Below, piece by piece: positions 37,958 to 46,906 of a stretch of DNA of 64,000 nucleotides. The position numbers and the translations under genes are program-made. The first letter of the stretch is position 1, and every line of letters starts with the position of its first letter. Below the pieces are notes generated by a model. It did not search any database and was not told the origin of the DNA. It worked only from the letters and a program-made list of their open reading frames with translations. Origin of the DNA: JASLBX01 sp035762665 (GTDB lineage: Bacteria; Actinomycetota; Actinomycetes; Jiangellales; Jiangellaceae); contig DASTNZ010000155.1 of assembly GCA_035762665.1 (NCBI GenBank), positions 1-64,000 of the forward strand. Direction: 5' to 3'.

Positions 37958-40415
37958 AGTGCTGGCTGGCTGGGCCGGAAACGGCGGCGATAGGTTGCTG
38001 CGCCGGGCTGCCTGAGCCGTCCCGCCGGCCCGTCGGGTCAGGTAGGGCGATGGGTACGCCACTCGCCGCCGCTGCGACCGCCGGCGCTGGTCCGGCCCAG
38101 GCAAGTAGCAGAGTGTCCTCGCCCTTGAGGAAGCGGTGGCAGCGCACGCCACCGGTTGCCCGTCCCTTCGCGGGGTATTCCGAGTACGAGGTCACCTTGA
38201 CGTTGCCGGCTTGGCTGCCGGGCAGTGCGTCGGAGCTGCCGGACACCGTGACGACCGAGGAATCGGTGCCCGGGTCGACCGAGCCGAAGAACACCACCCG
38301 GGCGCCCTTGACGAGCCGGATGCCGACGATGCCTCCGCCGCTGCGGCCCTGAGGCCGCACGGCGCTCGCAGAGAACCTCAGCAGCTGGGCGTCCGAGGTC
38401 ACAAAGACGAGCTCCTCCTCGCCGGTGCGGAGCTCGGCGGCACCCACGACTTGGTCCCCGTCGTCGAGCCGGATGACATCCCACTCGTCCTTGTTCGACG
38501 GGTAGTCCGGGTTGACCCGTTTGACGACGCCGCGGGCGGTACCCAGCGCGAGCCCGTGGGAGCCCGGTTCGAACGTGGTCAGGCCGAGTACACGCTCGTC
38601 CTTGGCCAGTTCGATGAACTCCTTGACCGGCGCCCCGCCGGAGAGGTTGGGTGCCTGCGCCGTCGGTGGCAGCGCTGGCAGGTCCAGCACGGGCAACCGG
38701 ACCATCCGGCCGGTGCTTGTGGCAACCCCGATCTGCCCTCTGGCCGTCGTCCGGACCTGGGAAACGACAACGTCGTGTTTGGCCCGCTTGCCGCCGGCAG
38801 CGATCCGTTCGTCACTAGTCGTCCGAGCCAGCAGGCCGGTGGACGACAACAGGACGAAGCAGGGGTCATCGGACACCTCGAGGGTGCCGGCTGCCGGCGC
38901 CGCGGCCGGTGTGCCGGCCGACTCCAGCAGTACCGTGCGCCGGGGCGTGGCGTGCGCGGCAGCGACCTCGGCCAACTCCTGCGACACGACCTCACGCAGC
39001 CTGTCCTCGCTCTCGAGGATCTCGGTGAGCTCGTCGATGGTGCGGCGCAACTGGTCGGCCTCGCTCTCCAGCTCGAGCCGGTCGTATTTGGTGAGCCGGC
39101 GCAGCGGGGTGTCGAGGATGTAGCGGGCTTGAGTCTCGGTCAGGTCGAACACGCTCATCAGCCGGTCACGAGCGTCCGTGGCATCCTCGGACGAGCGGAT
39201 CAGCTGGATGACCTCGTCGATGTCCAGCAGGGCGATCAGCAGGCCGTCGACCAGGTGCAGCCGGTCGGCGGCCTTGGTGCGGCGAAACTCGCTACGCCGC
39301 CGGACCACGTCCAGCCGGTGCTTGAGAAAGACCTCCAGCAGCTCCTTGAGGCCCAGAGTGCGCGGCTGGCCGTCCACGAGTGCGACGTTGTTGATCGCGA
39401 ACGACTCTTCGAGTGGCGTCAGCCGGTAGAGGTGCTCGAGGACCGCCTCGGGCACGAAGCCACTCTTGAGTTCGATCACCAGCCGGAGTGGAGTGTTGCG
39501 GTCGGTGTAGTCCTCGACATCCGCAATGCCTTGTAGCTTCTTGCCGCGGACGAGCTCGGCGATCCGATGGCGGACCCGTTCGGGCCCGACCAGGTAGGGC
39601 AGCTCGGTGACCACGATGCCTTTGCGCCGGGGCGTGATGTTCTCGACTCGGGCGGTCGCCCGGGTGCGGAACGAGCCGCGCCCCGTCTCGTAAGCCTCGC
39701 GGATACCCTCCAGCCCCACGACCCGCCCGCCGGTCGGCAGGTCCGGCCCCGGGACGAAGCGCATCAGGTCGTCCAGGGTGGCATCCGGGTTCCCCAGCAG
39801 GTGCCTCGCGGCTTCGATGACCTCGCCCAGGTTGTGCGGCGGCATGTTGGTCGCCATGCCGACCGCGATGCCGCTGGCGCCGTTGACCAGCAGGTTGGGG
39901 AACGCCGCCGGCAGCACGTCCGGCTGCTCGAACTGCCCGTCGTAATTGGGCACCATGTCGACGACGTTCTCGTCAAGCGACTGCGTGAGCAGCGTGGCCG
40001 CCTCGGCCATGCGGCATTCGGTGTACCGGTAATGTGCAGGCCCGGCATCGAGGGAGCCGAAGTTGCCGTGCCCGTCCACCAATGGCAGGCGCATCGCCCA
40101 GGGCTGCGCCATCCGGACGAGCGTGTCATAGATGGCACCGTCTCCGTGCGGGTGCAGCTTGCCCATGACGTCACCGACGACCCGGCCACACTTGACGTGC
40201 GCGCGGTCGGGCCGCAGACCCATCTCGTTCATCTGGAACAAGATCCGCCGCTGCACCGGCTTGAGGCCATCGCGAGCATCGGGGATCGCCCTGGAGTAGA
40301 TGACCGAGTAGGCGTACTCGAGGAAGCTGCCGCGCATCTCCTCGGAGATGTCGACATCGAGGATCATCTCCTCGAAATCGTCCGGCGGCGGGTTCTTGGT
40401 GGTACGGCGGGCCAT
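37956..40415 (-). CDS. parC: DNA topoisomerase IV subunit A (GyrA/ParC family)
   Basis: This is the 819-aa breakage-reunion subunit of a type IIA topoisomerase. The catalytic tyrosine is Tyr131 in HYRYTECRM. The tower and coiled-coil region and a C-terminal beta-pinwheel follow. The protein lacks a clear GyrA box (QRRGGKG), which favours ParC over GyrA. At the quinolone-pocket position equal to E. coli GyrA Ser83 the residue is Gly93 (HPHGDGAIYD). No parE or gyrB is in the window. The ATG is followed by MARRTTKNPPPDDFEE, as in actinobacterial ParC-like proteins. Confidence 0.92.
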   Translation of the reverse strand: MARRTTKNPPPDDFEEMILDVDISEEMRGSFLEYAYSVIYSRAIPDARDGLKPVQRRILFQMNEMGLRPDRAHVKCGRVVGDVMGKLHPHGDGAIYDTLVRMAQPWAMRLPLVDGHGNFGSLDAGPAHYRYTECRMAEAATLLTQSLDENVVDMVPNYDGQFEQPDVLPAAFPNLLVNGASGIAVGMATNMPPHNLGEVIEAARHLLGNPDATLDDLMRFVPGPDLPTGGRVVGLEGIREAYETGRGSFRTRATARVENITPRRKGIVVTELPYLVGPERVRHRIAELVRGKKLQGIADVEDYTDRNTPLRLVIELKSGFVPEAVLEHLYRLTPLEESFAINNVALVDGQPRTLGLKELLEVFLKHRLDVVRRRSEFRRTKAADRLHLVDGLLIALLDIDEVIQLIRSSEDATDARDRLMSVFDLTETQARYILDTPLRRLTKYDRLELESEADQLRRTIDELTEILESEDRLREVVSQELAEVAAAHATPRRTVLLESAGTPAAAPAAGTLEVSDDPCFVLLSSTGLLARTTSDERIAAGGKRAKHDVVVSQVRTTARGQIGVATSTGRMVRLPVLDLPALPPTAQAPNLSGGAPVKEFIELAKDERVLGLTTFEPGSHGLALGTARGVVKRVNPDYPSNKDEWDVIRLDDGDQVVGAAELRTGEEELVFVTSDAQLLRFSASAVRPQGRSGGGIVGIRLVKGARVVFFGSVDPGTDSSVVTVSGSSDALPGSQAGNVKVTSYSEYPAKGRATGGVRCHRFLKGEDTLLLAWAGPAPAVAAAASGVPIALPDPTGRRDGSGSPAQQPIAAVSGPASQH

Positions 40416-40679
40416 GGCCGGTCGTGCTCCTCGATCGACAGGATTCGGACGCCCTCATTGTTGCTCGCGGAACCGCCCGAGCAGTGGACCGACCCGCGCT
40501 GCCACGGGCAGGTTCACAGTTCAGGAGCCGGCCGGCGGCTGATCGGCGAGACCGGTTCCGAAGAGTCCGTATTGTCAGGGCCTTCGGCTCTGGCGGGGCA
40601 ATGTCCACAAAGCGCACGATCAGAGTGGGTGAGGAATGCGAAGTCGGTCGTTCCTGCCCGGCGCGGGGAGGTGAGCGCG

Positions 40680-41054
40680 ATGACGGTACTTCAGGAACCG
40701 CCGATCAGGGAGGTCACGGCTCAGCCGACTGTGGCTCCTCCGGTGACGCCAGTCAAAAAGGCTAGGATCTGGCCGCGAATCGTGGCGGCAGCGGCCGTTC
40801 TCCTGGCCTTCGGCGTCGGTCTGGGGATTGGGCTGTTCGTGATAAACGGCGACATTGATTCGCTGCAGGACGATGTTGCGTCGCTGCAAACGGATTTGCA
40901 GGTGGCGCAGGATCAGATCGGTGACCTGCGGACGGATGTGATCATGCTGGAGTCTGGTTACAGCCTCGAGCGTGAGCACCTGGCCCAGGCGCCCGACACA
41001 GTCCCCCTTTCGTTGGGCAACCTGAACGAGCACCTGGCGCAGGCTCCACGGTGA
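40680..41054 (+). CDS. Small single-pass membrane protein with a coiled-coil tail
   Basis: This is a 124-aa protein of unknown function. A Pro/Val-rich cytoplasmic start (1-30) is followed by one membrane helix (about 31-54, IVAAAAVLLAFGVGLGIGLFVI). An extracytoplasmic leucine-rich stretch comes next (DIDSLQDDVASLQTDLQVAQDQIGDLRTD), likely a coiled coil. The tail contains the hexapeptide HLAQAP twice. ATG 40680 is placed after GGGGAGG (40664-40670). GTG 40671 is possible. It is divergent from parC and ends at a perfect hairpin. Confidence 0.7.
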   Translation: MTVLQEPPIREVTAQPTVAPPVTPVKKARIWPRIVAAAAVLLAFGVGLGIGLFVINGDIDSLQDDVASLQTDLQVAQDQIGDLRTDVIMLESGYSLEREHLAQAPDTVPLSLGNLNEHLAQAPR

Positions 41055-41092
41055 TCGTGATGATTCTCGACGAAGCACTCTGACGGCTCCAA

Positions 41093-41120
41093 GGTCCCCG
41101 GAATTTATTCCGGGGACCTG
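41093..41120 (+). terminator. Strong hairpin terminator
   Basis: AGGTCCCCGGAAT (41093-41105) is exactly complementary to 41108-41120. It forms 11-12 base pairs around an AT-rich loop, 39 nt after the small membrane protein gene. Confidence 0.8.
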
Positions 41121-41318
41121 TCTACCTCCTCCCAGCGGTATCGCAGCGGTAATGCCATCCGTGCCATTCGGGTTCGTACCGCACTCCGACGTAGCCGGTT
41201 CAGATGGGGATTCCGGCCGACGAGGCGTGGGTGGTGAACCTGTCGTTGAGCAGGCGAAGCGCTAGCGTGCAGAAGGAGCGCGCAACAGAGCGCCGATTCG
41301 ACAGTGAGGTGGCACGAG

Positions 41319-43991
41319 ATGGACATGAGCACATCGACATACCCGGCGCACTGGGAAGCCGATGTCGTGCTCTCCGACGGGGCGACTGCGCACGTGCGGC
41401 CCATCCGGCCGGACGACGCTGATCGCTTGGTCGCCTTCTACGCACGGGTCAGCGACGAGTCCAAGTACTACCGGTTCTTCGCGCCGTACCCGCAACTGTC
41501 CGCGCGCGATATCGGGCTGTTCACCCACGTCGACCACTCCGATCGGGTCGCGCTCATCATGCTGGCCGGTGACAACATGATCGCCGTGGGCCGGTACGAC
41601 CGCATCGACAAGGAGCAGGCAGAGGTGGCGTTCCTTGTCGAGGATGCCCACCAGGGTCGGGGCATCGGCAGCGTCCTGCTGGAACACCTCGCGCAGGCCG
41701 CCCGGGAGAACGGCATAGCCCGGTTCGTGGCGGAGGTGCTTCCACAGAACCGAAAGATGATCAAGGTCTTCGCGGACGCCGGGTACACGGTCGGCAACAC
41801 CTTCGAGGACGGCGTGGTGCACGTCAGGTTCGAGATCCATCCGACCGAGAACTCGCTGGCAGTGATGACCGCGCGCGAGCACCGTGCCGAGGCGCGGTCG
41901 ATCGGCCGCCTGCTGACCCCACGATCGGTCGCCGTGGTCGGCGCCAGCCGGTCTCGCGAAAAGGTTGGCCAGGCCCTGGTGCGCAACCTGGTCCTGGGCG
42001 GATTCACCGGGCCGGTGTACGCGGTCAACCCTGGTGCGCCGGCGATCGCGGGCGTGCCCGCGTACCCCAGCGTCGCCGAGATTCCTGGCGAGGTCGATCT
42101 GGTGGTCATCTCGGTGCCGGCCCCGGCGGTGCTGCCGGTCGTGCTGGAGTGTGCCTCAAAGGGGGTGAAGGGCCTGGTCGTGGTCTCCGCGGGATTCGCG
42201 GAGACCGGTGAGGAGGACGGACGGGCCCGCCAGGCTGAGTTGGTCCGGCTGGCCCGGGCCAACGGCATGCGGGTTGTGGGGCCAAACTGCCTGGGCATTG
42301 TCAACACGGATCCGGAGTATTCGCTCAACGCCTCCCTGGCCCGCGTCCTACCGCCACCGGGCCGGGTCGGGTTCTTCTCACAGTCCGGCGCCCTCGGCAT
42401 AGCCATCTTGGAGACCGTAGCCGAACGTGGCCTGGGTTTGGCGACCTTCGTCTCCGCGGGCAACCGGGCCGACGTCTCCGGCAACGACCTGCTGCAGTAC
42501 TGGCAGGACGACCCGGCGACCGACGTCGTCCTGCTCTACCTCGAGTCGATCGGCAACCCTCGCAAGTTCTCCCGGCTGGCCCGCCGCGTTGCGTCCAGCA
42601 AGCCGGTCGTCGCCGTCAAGAGCGGCCGGTCGACACAGGGTGTGCCGCTCGGGCACGCGGTGCGCCGGAGTTCGATGCCGGTGGCAGCGCTGGATGCGAT
42701 GTTCCGCCAGTCGGGGGTCGTCCGTGTCGACACGCTGGCGGAGATGTTCGACGCGGCTCAGGTGCTGGCCTACCAGCCGCTTCCGGAGGGGCGGCGGGTG
42801 GCAGTAGTGGGCAATTCAGACTCGATAGGCCTGCTGGCCGCGGACGCCGCCGACAGTGCCGGGCTGGAGCTCGTCGGCCAGCCGCGTGACCTGGGGCCAT
42901 CGGCGTCCGCAGCGGACTTCGAGCACGCCCTGGCCGAGACACTCGACGACCCGAACGTGGACTCGATCATCGTGGTGTTCGTGCCCACGGTGGAATCATC
43001 GCGCGGCGACGAGGTGGCTCAGGTGCTGGCGGCCACTGCGGGCGCGCGGGGGGTCAAGCCGATTGTCACGACATTCCTCGGTGTCAGGGGAGTGCCGGAG
43101 CCGCTGCGAGTGCTGGACGAGCGCGGCAGCGCCGGCCGGGGGTCGATCCCGTCGTACCTATCGGCCGAAGAGGCGGTCCGGGCACTCGCCCACGCCACGT
43201 CGTACGCCGCTTGGCGGCGCCGTCCTCAGGGTGTGGTTCCTGAGCTCGACGATTGCGATGTGGACACGGCCCGGGCGATCGTCACCGCAGCGCTGGACGG
43301 ACATCCGGACGGGACCGACCTTGATGCCGAACGGCTTCGCCAGCTGCTGGCGTGCTACGGCATAACCCTGCTGGAGATGATCCCTGCCACCACCGTCGAC
43401 GAGGCGATCGTGGCGGGCGAGCGGCTCGGCTGGAATGTCGTGCTCAAGGCGACCGCACCGCACCTGCGTTTCCGGCCCGACCTGGCCGACGTGTGGCGCA
43501 ATATCGACACCGCGGACGAGATGCGCGATGCGTGGGTGACGATGTCGCGGACGCTCGCCGACCCGGCAGATGCGAGATTCGTCGTCCAGTCAATGGCGCC
43601 GCCTGGCATTCCCGTGGTGATCCGTGCGGAAGAGGACGACCTGTTCGGTCCGGTCGTGTCATTCGGCATGTCCGGAGTGCCGACAGACCTGCTTGGCGAT
43701 CGGGCATACCGCATCCCGCCCCTGACCGACGTCGATGCGCGCGAGATGACGCAGGAGATCAAGGCAGCGCCGTTGCTGCTGGGCTACCACGGGGGCGCGG
43801 TAGCAGATCTGGCCGCGATCGAGGACCTGCTGCATCGTGTGTCGCGGCTCACCGACGACCTGCCCGAGGTGGTCGATCTGGCGCTGACCCCCATCCTGGC
43901 CGCACCTGACGGCTGCTCGGTCGTGAACGGCTCGGCCACTGTGGCCCAGCCCGGTGCCCGGTCGGACTGGTACACGAGGCGGCTTGGTTAA
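41319..43991 (+). CDS. Bifunctional GNAT acetyltransferase / acyl-CoA synthetase (NDP-forming) fusion
   Basis: This is an 890-aa Pat-like protein acetyltransferase in which the GNAT domain is at the N-terminus (1-185, acetyl-CoA loop QGRGIG at 112-117). The larger part (about 200-890) is an NDP-forming acyl-CoA synthetase with CoA-binding (VAVVGASRSREKVGQAL), succinyl-CoA-ligase-like and ATP-grasp regions. The usual phosphohistidine motif SHTG is not found where expected (GHAVRRSS), so the synthetase part may be regulatory. Such enzymes acetylate and control acyl-CoA synthetases. ATG 41319 follows GAGGTGG. ATG 41304 and 41325 are alternatives. Confidence 0.9.
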   Translation: MDMSTSTYPAHWEADVVLSDGATAHVRPIRPDDADRLVAFYARVSDESKYYRFFAPYPQLSARDIGLFTHVDHSDRVALIMLAGDNMIAVGRYDRIDKEQAEVAFLVEDAHQGRGIGSVLLEHLAQAARENGIARFVAEVLPQNRKMIKVFADAGYTVGNTFEDGVVHVRFEIHPTENSLAVMTAREHRAEARSIGRLLTPRSVAVVGASRSREKVGQALVRNLVLGGFTGPVYAVNPGAPAIAGVPAYPSVAEIPGEVDLVVISVPAPAVLPVVLECASKGVKGLVVVSAGFAETGEEDGRARQAELVRLARANGMRVVGPNCLGIVNTDPEYSLNASLARVLPPPGRVGFFSQSGALGIAILETVAERGLGLATFVSAGNRADVSGNDLLQYWQDDPATDVVLLYLESIGNPRKFSRLARRVASSKPVVAVKSGRSTQGVPLGHAVRRSSMPVAALDAMFRQSGVVRVDTLAEMFDAAQVLAYQPLPEGRRVAVVGNSDSIGLLAADAADSAGLELVGQPRDLGPSASAADFEHALAETLDDPNVDSIIVVFVPTVESSRGDEVAQVLAATAGARGVKPIVTTFLGVRGVPEPLRVLDERGSAGRGSIPSYLSAEEAVRALAHATSYAAWRRRPQGVVPELDDCDVDTARAIVTAALDGHPDGTDLDAERLRQLLACYGITLLEMIPATTVDEAIVAGERLGWNVVLKATAPHLRFRPDLADVWRNIDTADEMRDAWVTMSRTLADPADARFVVQSMAPPGIPVVIRAEEDDLFGPVVSFGMSGVPTDLLGDRAYRIPPLTDVDAREMTQEIKAAPLLLGYHGGAVADLAAIEDLLHRVSRLTDDLPEVVDLALTPILAAPDGCSVVNGSATVAQPGARSDWYTRRLG

Positions 43992-44021
43992 CCCGCCCGC
44001 CTCTCATGCAAAGATGGGGTC

Positions 44022-44603
44022 ATGGCCAACGTGGGAACGCGTGAAGCGCTCCGGCTCGCCATCCAGCAGGCGGGCTATTACCCGGCTCTGGTGGCGGACA
44101 CGCTCGAGACGGCGCTCGCCGACGAGCCGGTGGAGTCGTACTTCGTCCACCACGAGCCGCACTTCGACCGGGACGAGCTGCGGCGGCACGTCAGCGTCCT
44201 GGTACTCACTCCGACCCGCCTTATCGTCGGCCACACCGACGAATACCCAGCCGACGAGGCCAACCCACTGCCTTACGCGACGACCTCTACCGAGGCCATT
44301 CCGCTAGACCGGGTCTCATCGGTAGTGGTCAGCCGGACGGTGACCTCGCCCGCCTCCTACGCTACGGGCGATCCGGCGCGCGACGTCGTGATCACCGTCG
44401 GTTGGGGTGCGATGAACCGGATCGACGTCGAGCCGGCCGGCTGCGCCGACCCGACCTGCGAGGCCGATCACGGCTACACGGGCACCGTGACGTCCGACGA
44501 CTTCTCCCTCCGGGTGAGCGAGGCCGCCGACGGCCGGCCACGGGTCGAGGATCTGCTGCGGTTCGCCAAGGCGTTGTCCACCGCGACGGTGAAGGTACGG
44601 TGA
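44022..44603 (+). CDS. DUF5998 family protein
   Basis: This is a 193-aa cytoplasmic protein of the conserved actinobacterial DUF5998 type. It starts MANVGTREALRLAIQQAGYYPALVADTLETAL and has VLVLTPTRLIVGHTDEY, PLDRVSSVVVSR and a short CADPTCEADHGYTG segment. No enzyme motif was recognised. The stop overlaps the phosphodiesterase gene (GTGA). In related bacteria this family typically sits beside that enzyme and sepH. Confidence 0.78.
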   Translation: MANVGTREALRLAIQQAGYYPALVADTLETALADEPVESYFVHHEPHFDRDELRRHVSVLVLTPTRLIVGHTDEYPADEANPLPYATTSTEAIPLDRVSSVVVSRTVTSPASYATGDPARDVVITVGWGAMNRIDVEPAGCADPTCEADHGYTGTVTSDDFSLRVSEAADGRPRVEDLLRFAKALSTATVKVR

Positions 44604-45745
44604 CGACGGCCGGGCCGGCAGGTACTATCGTCCTGCCGCGCTACGGCGAGGCTTCGCTCACTGACGTGCTGCCGTCGGTGCTGGGTGCACTGGGTGTGGC
44701 CGGCGAACAGAACGACCTGGGCCTGCCGGCGGCTTGGAAGTACTGCGTTCTGTTGATCGATGGGTTGGGTTGGAATGCCCTGCGCGCCCACCAGGCACAG
44801 GCGCCTTTCCTCAACTCGATGGCCGGCGTCGCGATCACCGCGAGTGTGCCCAGCACCACGGTCACCTGCCTGACCAGCCTGGGTACCGGACTCGCGCCGG
44901 GGCGGCATGGGCTGCTCGGCTACACCACGCGCAAACCGGGTACGGCGACCACCCTGTTCAACGCGCTGAAGTGGGACGAGCACAAGGACGTCGACCCGGT
45001 CGTGTACCAGCCGCACCCGACCGTGTTCGAGCGGGCGGCTCGAGCAGGAGTGGCCGTCACGGTGCTCGGGCAGCGCAAGTTCAACAAGTCCGGGCTCACC
45101 ACAGCGGCGCTGCGAAGTCCCGGCTTCGCGATCGCGGACAGCATGGGCGAGCGCGTCGCGCTGGCAGCCGCAGCAATCGCGGACAGCTCCAGGCCCGCCC
45201 TGGTGTACGTCTACGACGGCGATCTTGACTTCACCGGTCACCAGCGAGGGTGCCGGTCGGCGGCATGGCGGCACCAGTTGGCGGTTCTGGACCGGTTCGT
45301 CGAGGAGCTGTACCTCGCCTTACCGCACGGCGCAGTGCTGCTGGTGACGGCCGACCATGGCATGGTGGACGTCACGTCGGAACTGCGGATCGACGTAGAC
45401 CAGGTCACGGCGCTGCGCGACGGAGTCGCCCTCGTGGGCGGCGAGGCCCGGTTCAGGCATGTCTACGCGGCCGACGGCGCCGCCGGCGACGTGTTAGCCG
45501 CGTGGCGCGACGTTCTCGGGTCGCGGGCCACCGTGCTCCTTCGGGACGACGCGATCGCCCGCGGCTGGTTCGGTGCTGTGGAGGCACGCGTCGTGGATCG
45601 GATCGGCGACGTGGTGGCCAGCATCGACGGCGACTGCGCCGTGGAGTATCGCAGCGTTTTCCCGATCGAGGCGAAACTGATCGGCCTACACGGTGCCCTG
45701 AGCGCGGATGAGATGTTGGTGCCGCTGCTGACGCTGCCTTGCTGA
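44600..45745 (+). CDS. Alkaline phosphatase superfamily phosphodiesterase
   Basis: This 381-aa protein has the nucleotide pyrophosphatase/phosphodiesterase fold. Metal ligands occur in LLIDGLGWN (Asp54), YDGDLDFTGHQRG, TADHGMVDV and GLHGAL. The nucleophile threonine is in SVPSTTVTC (about Thr86). No signal peptide is visible, so it is probably cytoplasmic. The substrate is unknown. GTG 44600 overlaps the DUF5998 stop. It converges on sepH, leaving 7 nt between stops. Confidence 0.87.
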   Translation: MTTAGPAGTIVLPRYGEASLTDVLPSVLGALGVAGEQNDLGLPAAWKYCVLLIDGLGWNALRAHQAQAPFLNSMAGVAITASVPSTTVTCLTSLGTGLAPGRHGLLGYTTRKPGTATTLFNALKWDEHKDVDPVVYQPHPTVFERAARAGVAVTVLGQRKFNKSGLTTAALRSPGFAIADSMGERVALAAAAIADSSRPALVYVYDGDLDFTGHQRGCRSAAWRHQLAVLDRFVEELYLALPHGAVLLVTADHGMVDVTSELRIDVDQVTALRDGVALVGGEARFRHVYAADGAAGDVLAAWRDVLGSRATVLLRDDAIARGWFGAVEARVVDRIGDVVASIDGDCAVEYRSVFPIEAKLIGLHGALSADEMLVPLLTLPC

Positions 45746-45752
45746 GGACGCC

Positions 45753-46823
45753 TTACTCGGATTTGTCGCGGCGACCGAACATGATCTCGTCCCAACTCGG
45801 TACGCTGGGCCGCTTCGAGCGCGACCGCTTGGCCCGCGGCGGGGCGGGCTCGTCCGGCTGGGCGGGTGCAACATCGCCACTCGCAGCCCGCGCAGCGACT
45901 GGCCGCTGTGGCGGGGTCTCCTCGACCTCGATGCGGCTGGCGATGTCACTGAGCCGGAGGCGGTCGCTAGTGGGCTCTTCGCTGTCGCGGGACCACGGGT
46001 CGGGACGATCGTCACGGTCCGAGGACCGTCGTTCCGGGTGCAGGCGGCGCGCGTCGTACTGGGCCCGCTGGGCCGTAATCGGCACGGGGACGGTCGGTTC
46101 GTTGTCGTACTCGACGGCGTCGTCGCCCGGCTCAACAACACCTGGACCATCGACGATGATTGGCTCGTCATCCGGATCGGACACCACCGACAGCCGGGCC
46201 GGCCCGGTGGGCACTGGAGGCTCCACGACGGGTTCGGGTTCGACCTGGGCCCGTTCGCCTGCGACTGCCCGGGCCTCGTCGTTGTCGGGTACAACCGAGC
46301 GCCCGGTGGGGTCGAACGTGAAGCGAGCCTCCTTCTCGTCCTGTTGCGACGGCCAGCGCGCGCTGACAATCCAGCGCCCGTCGTCACGTCGCCAGGCGTC
46401 CCAGGCGACGGTCTCGGGGTCGATGTCGTAACTGCTGACCCACTCGGCGACGGTCTCCTGGAGGGGACGGTTCGGCGACTCGTTGCTGATCCGGCGGATG
46501 ATGGCCTGCTGGGCTCGGCCGGCGATGTGCTCACGCTCGGCGAGGACCGGGCCGGCGAACCGCAGGACCCTGTCGAGCGGGACTCCGGCGGCTGCCGCCA
46601 CCGACTGGACGCTCTCACCTGAGCGGACCCGGGCCTGGATGTCGCGTGGCCTCAGTTGGCTGTCCATCTGAATCTCCAGCTGCCCCAGCCGAGCCCGGTC
46701 CCCGCGGAGGGCGGCGTGCAGGCGCTCGTCGAGGGGCAGCGACATAGGGGTTTCGTCGCCGTCGGCATGGAGGATGAGATGCATGCCGTCGTCGCTCATG
46801 GCGACGAGTCGCAGCTTGCGCAT
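45753..46823 (-). CDS. sepH: SepH, FtsZ-binding cell division protein
   Basis: SepH binds and helps assemble FtsZ filaments in Actinobacteria. The 356-aa protein has an N-terminal DUF3071 domain with a helix-turn-helix (RPRDIQARVRSGESVQSVAAAAGVPLDRVLRFAGPVLAERE, about 58-98). A long acidic, Pro/Arg-rich linker (about 165-335) follows, and the conserved C-terminal tail ends RPSVPSWDEIMFG. ATG 46823 gives the family start MRKLRLVAMSDDGMHLIL. Confidence 0.93.
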   Translation of the reverse strand: MRKLRLVAMSDDGMHLILHADGDETPMSLPLDERLHAALRGDRARLGQLEIQMDSQLRPRDIQARVRSGESVQSVAAAAGVPLDRVLRFAGPVLAEREHIAGRAQQAIIRRISNESPNRPLQETVAEWVSSYDIDPETVAWDAWRRDDGRWIVSARWPSQQDEKEARFTFDPTGRSVVPDNDEARAVAGERAQVEPEPVVEPPVPTGPARLSVVSDPDDEPIIVDGPGVVEPGDDAVEYDNEPTVPVPITAQRAQYDARRLHPERRSSDRDDRPDPWSRDSEEPTSDRLRLSDIASRIEVEETPPQRPVAARAASGDVAPAQPDEPAPPRAKRSRSKRPSVPSWDEIMFGRRDKSE

Positions 46824-46906
46824 CCCCGGGCCTCCTACTACTGGCTGGCCTCTATCGTTACCCCGGTCAGCGGACTGACCAAGCCGCCACGCCGCGCGCC
46901 CCGGCG

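Noticed and set aside
38136..39536. Plus-strand frame opposite parC
   Set aside because: It is a shadow of a full-length topoisomerase gene. No domain was recognised.
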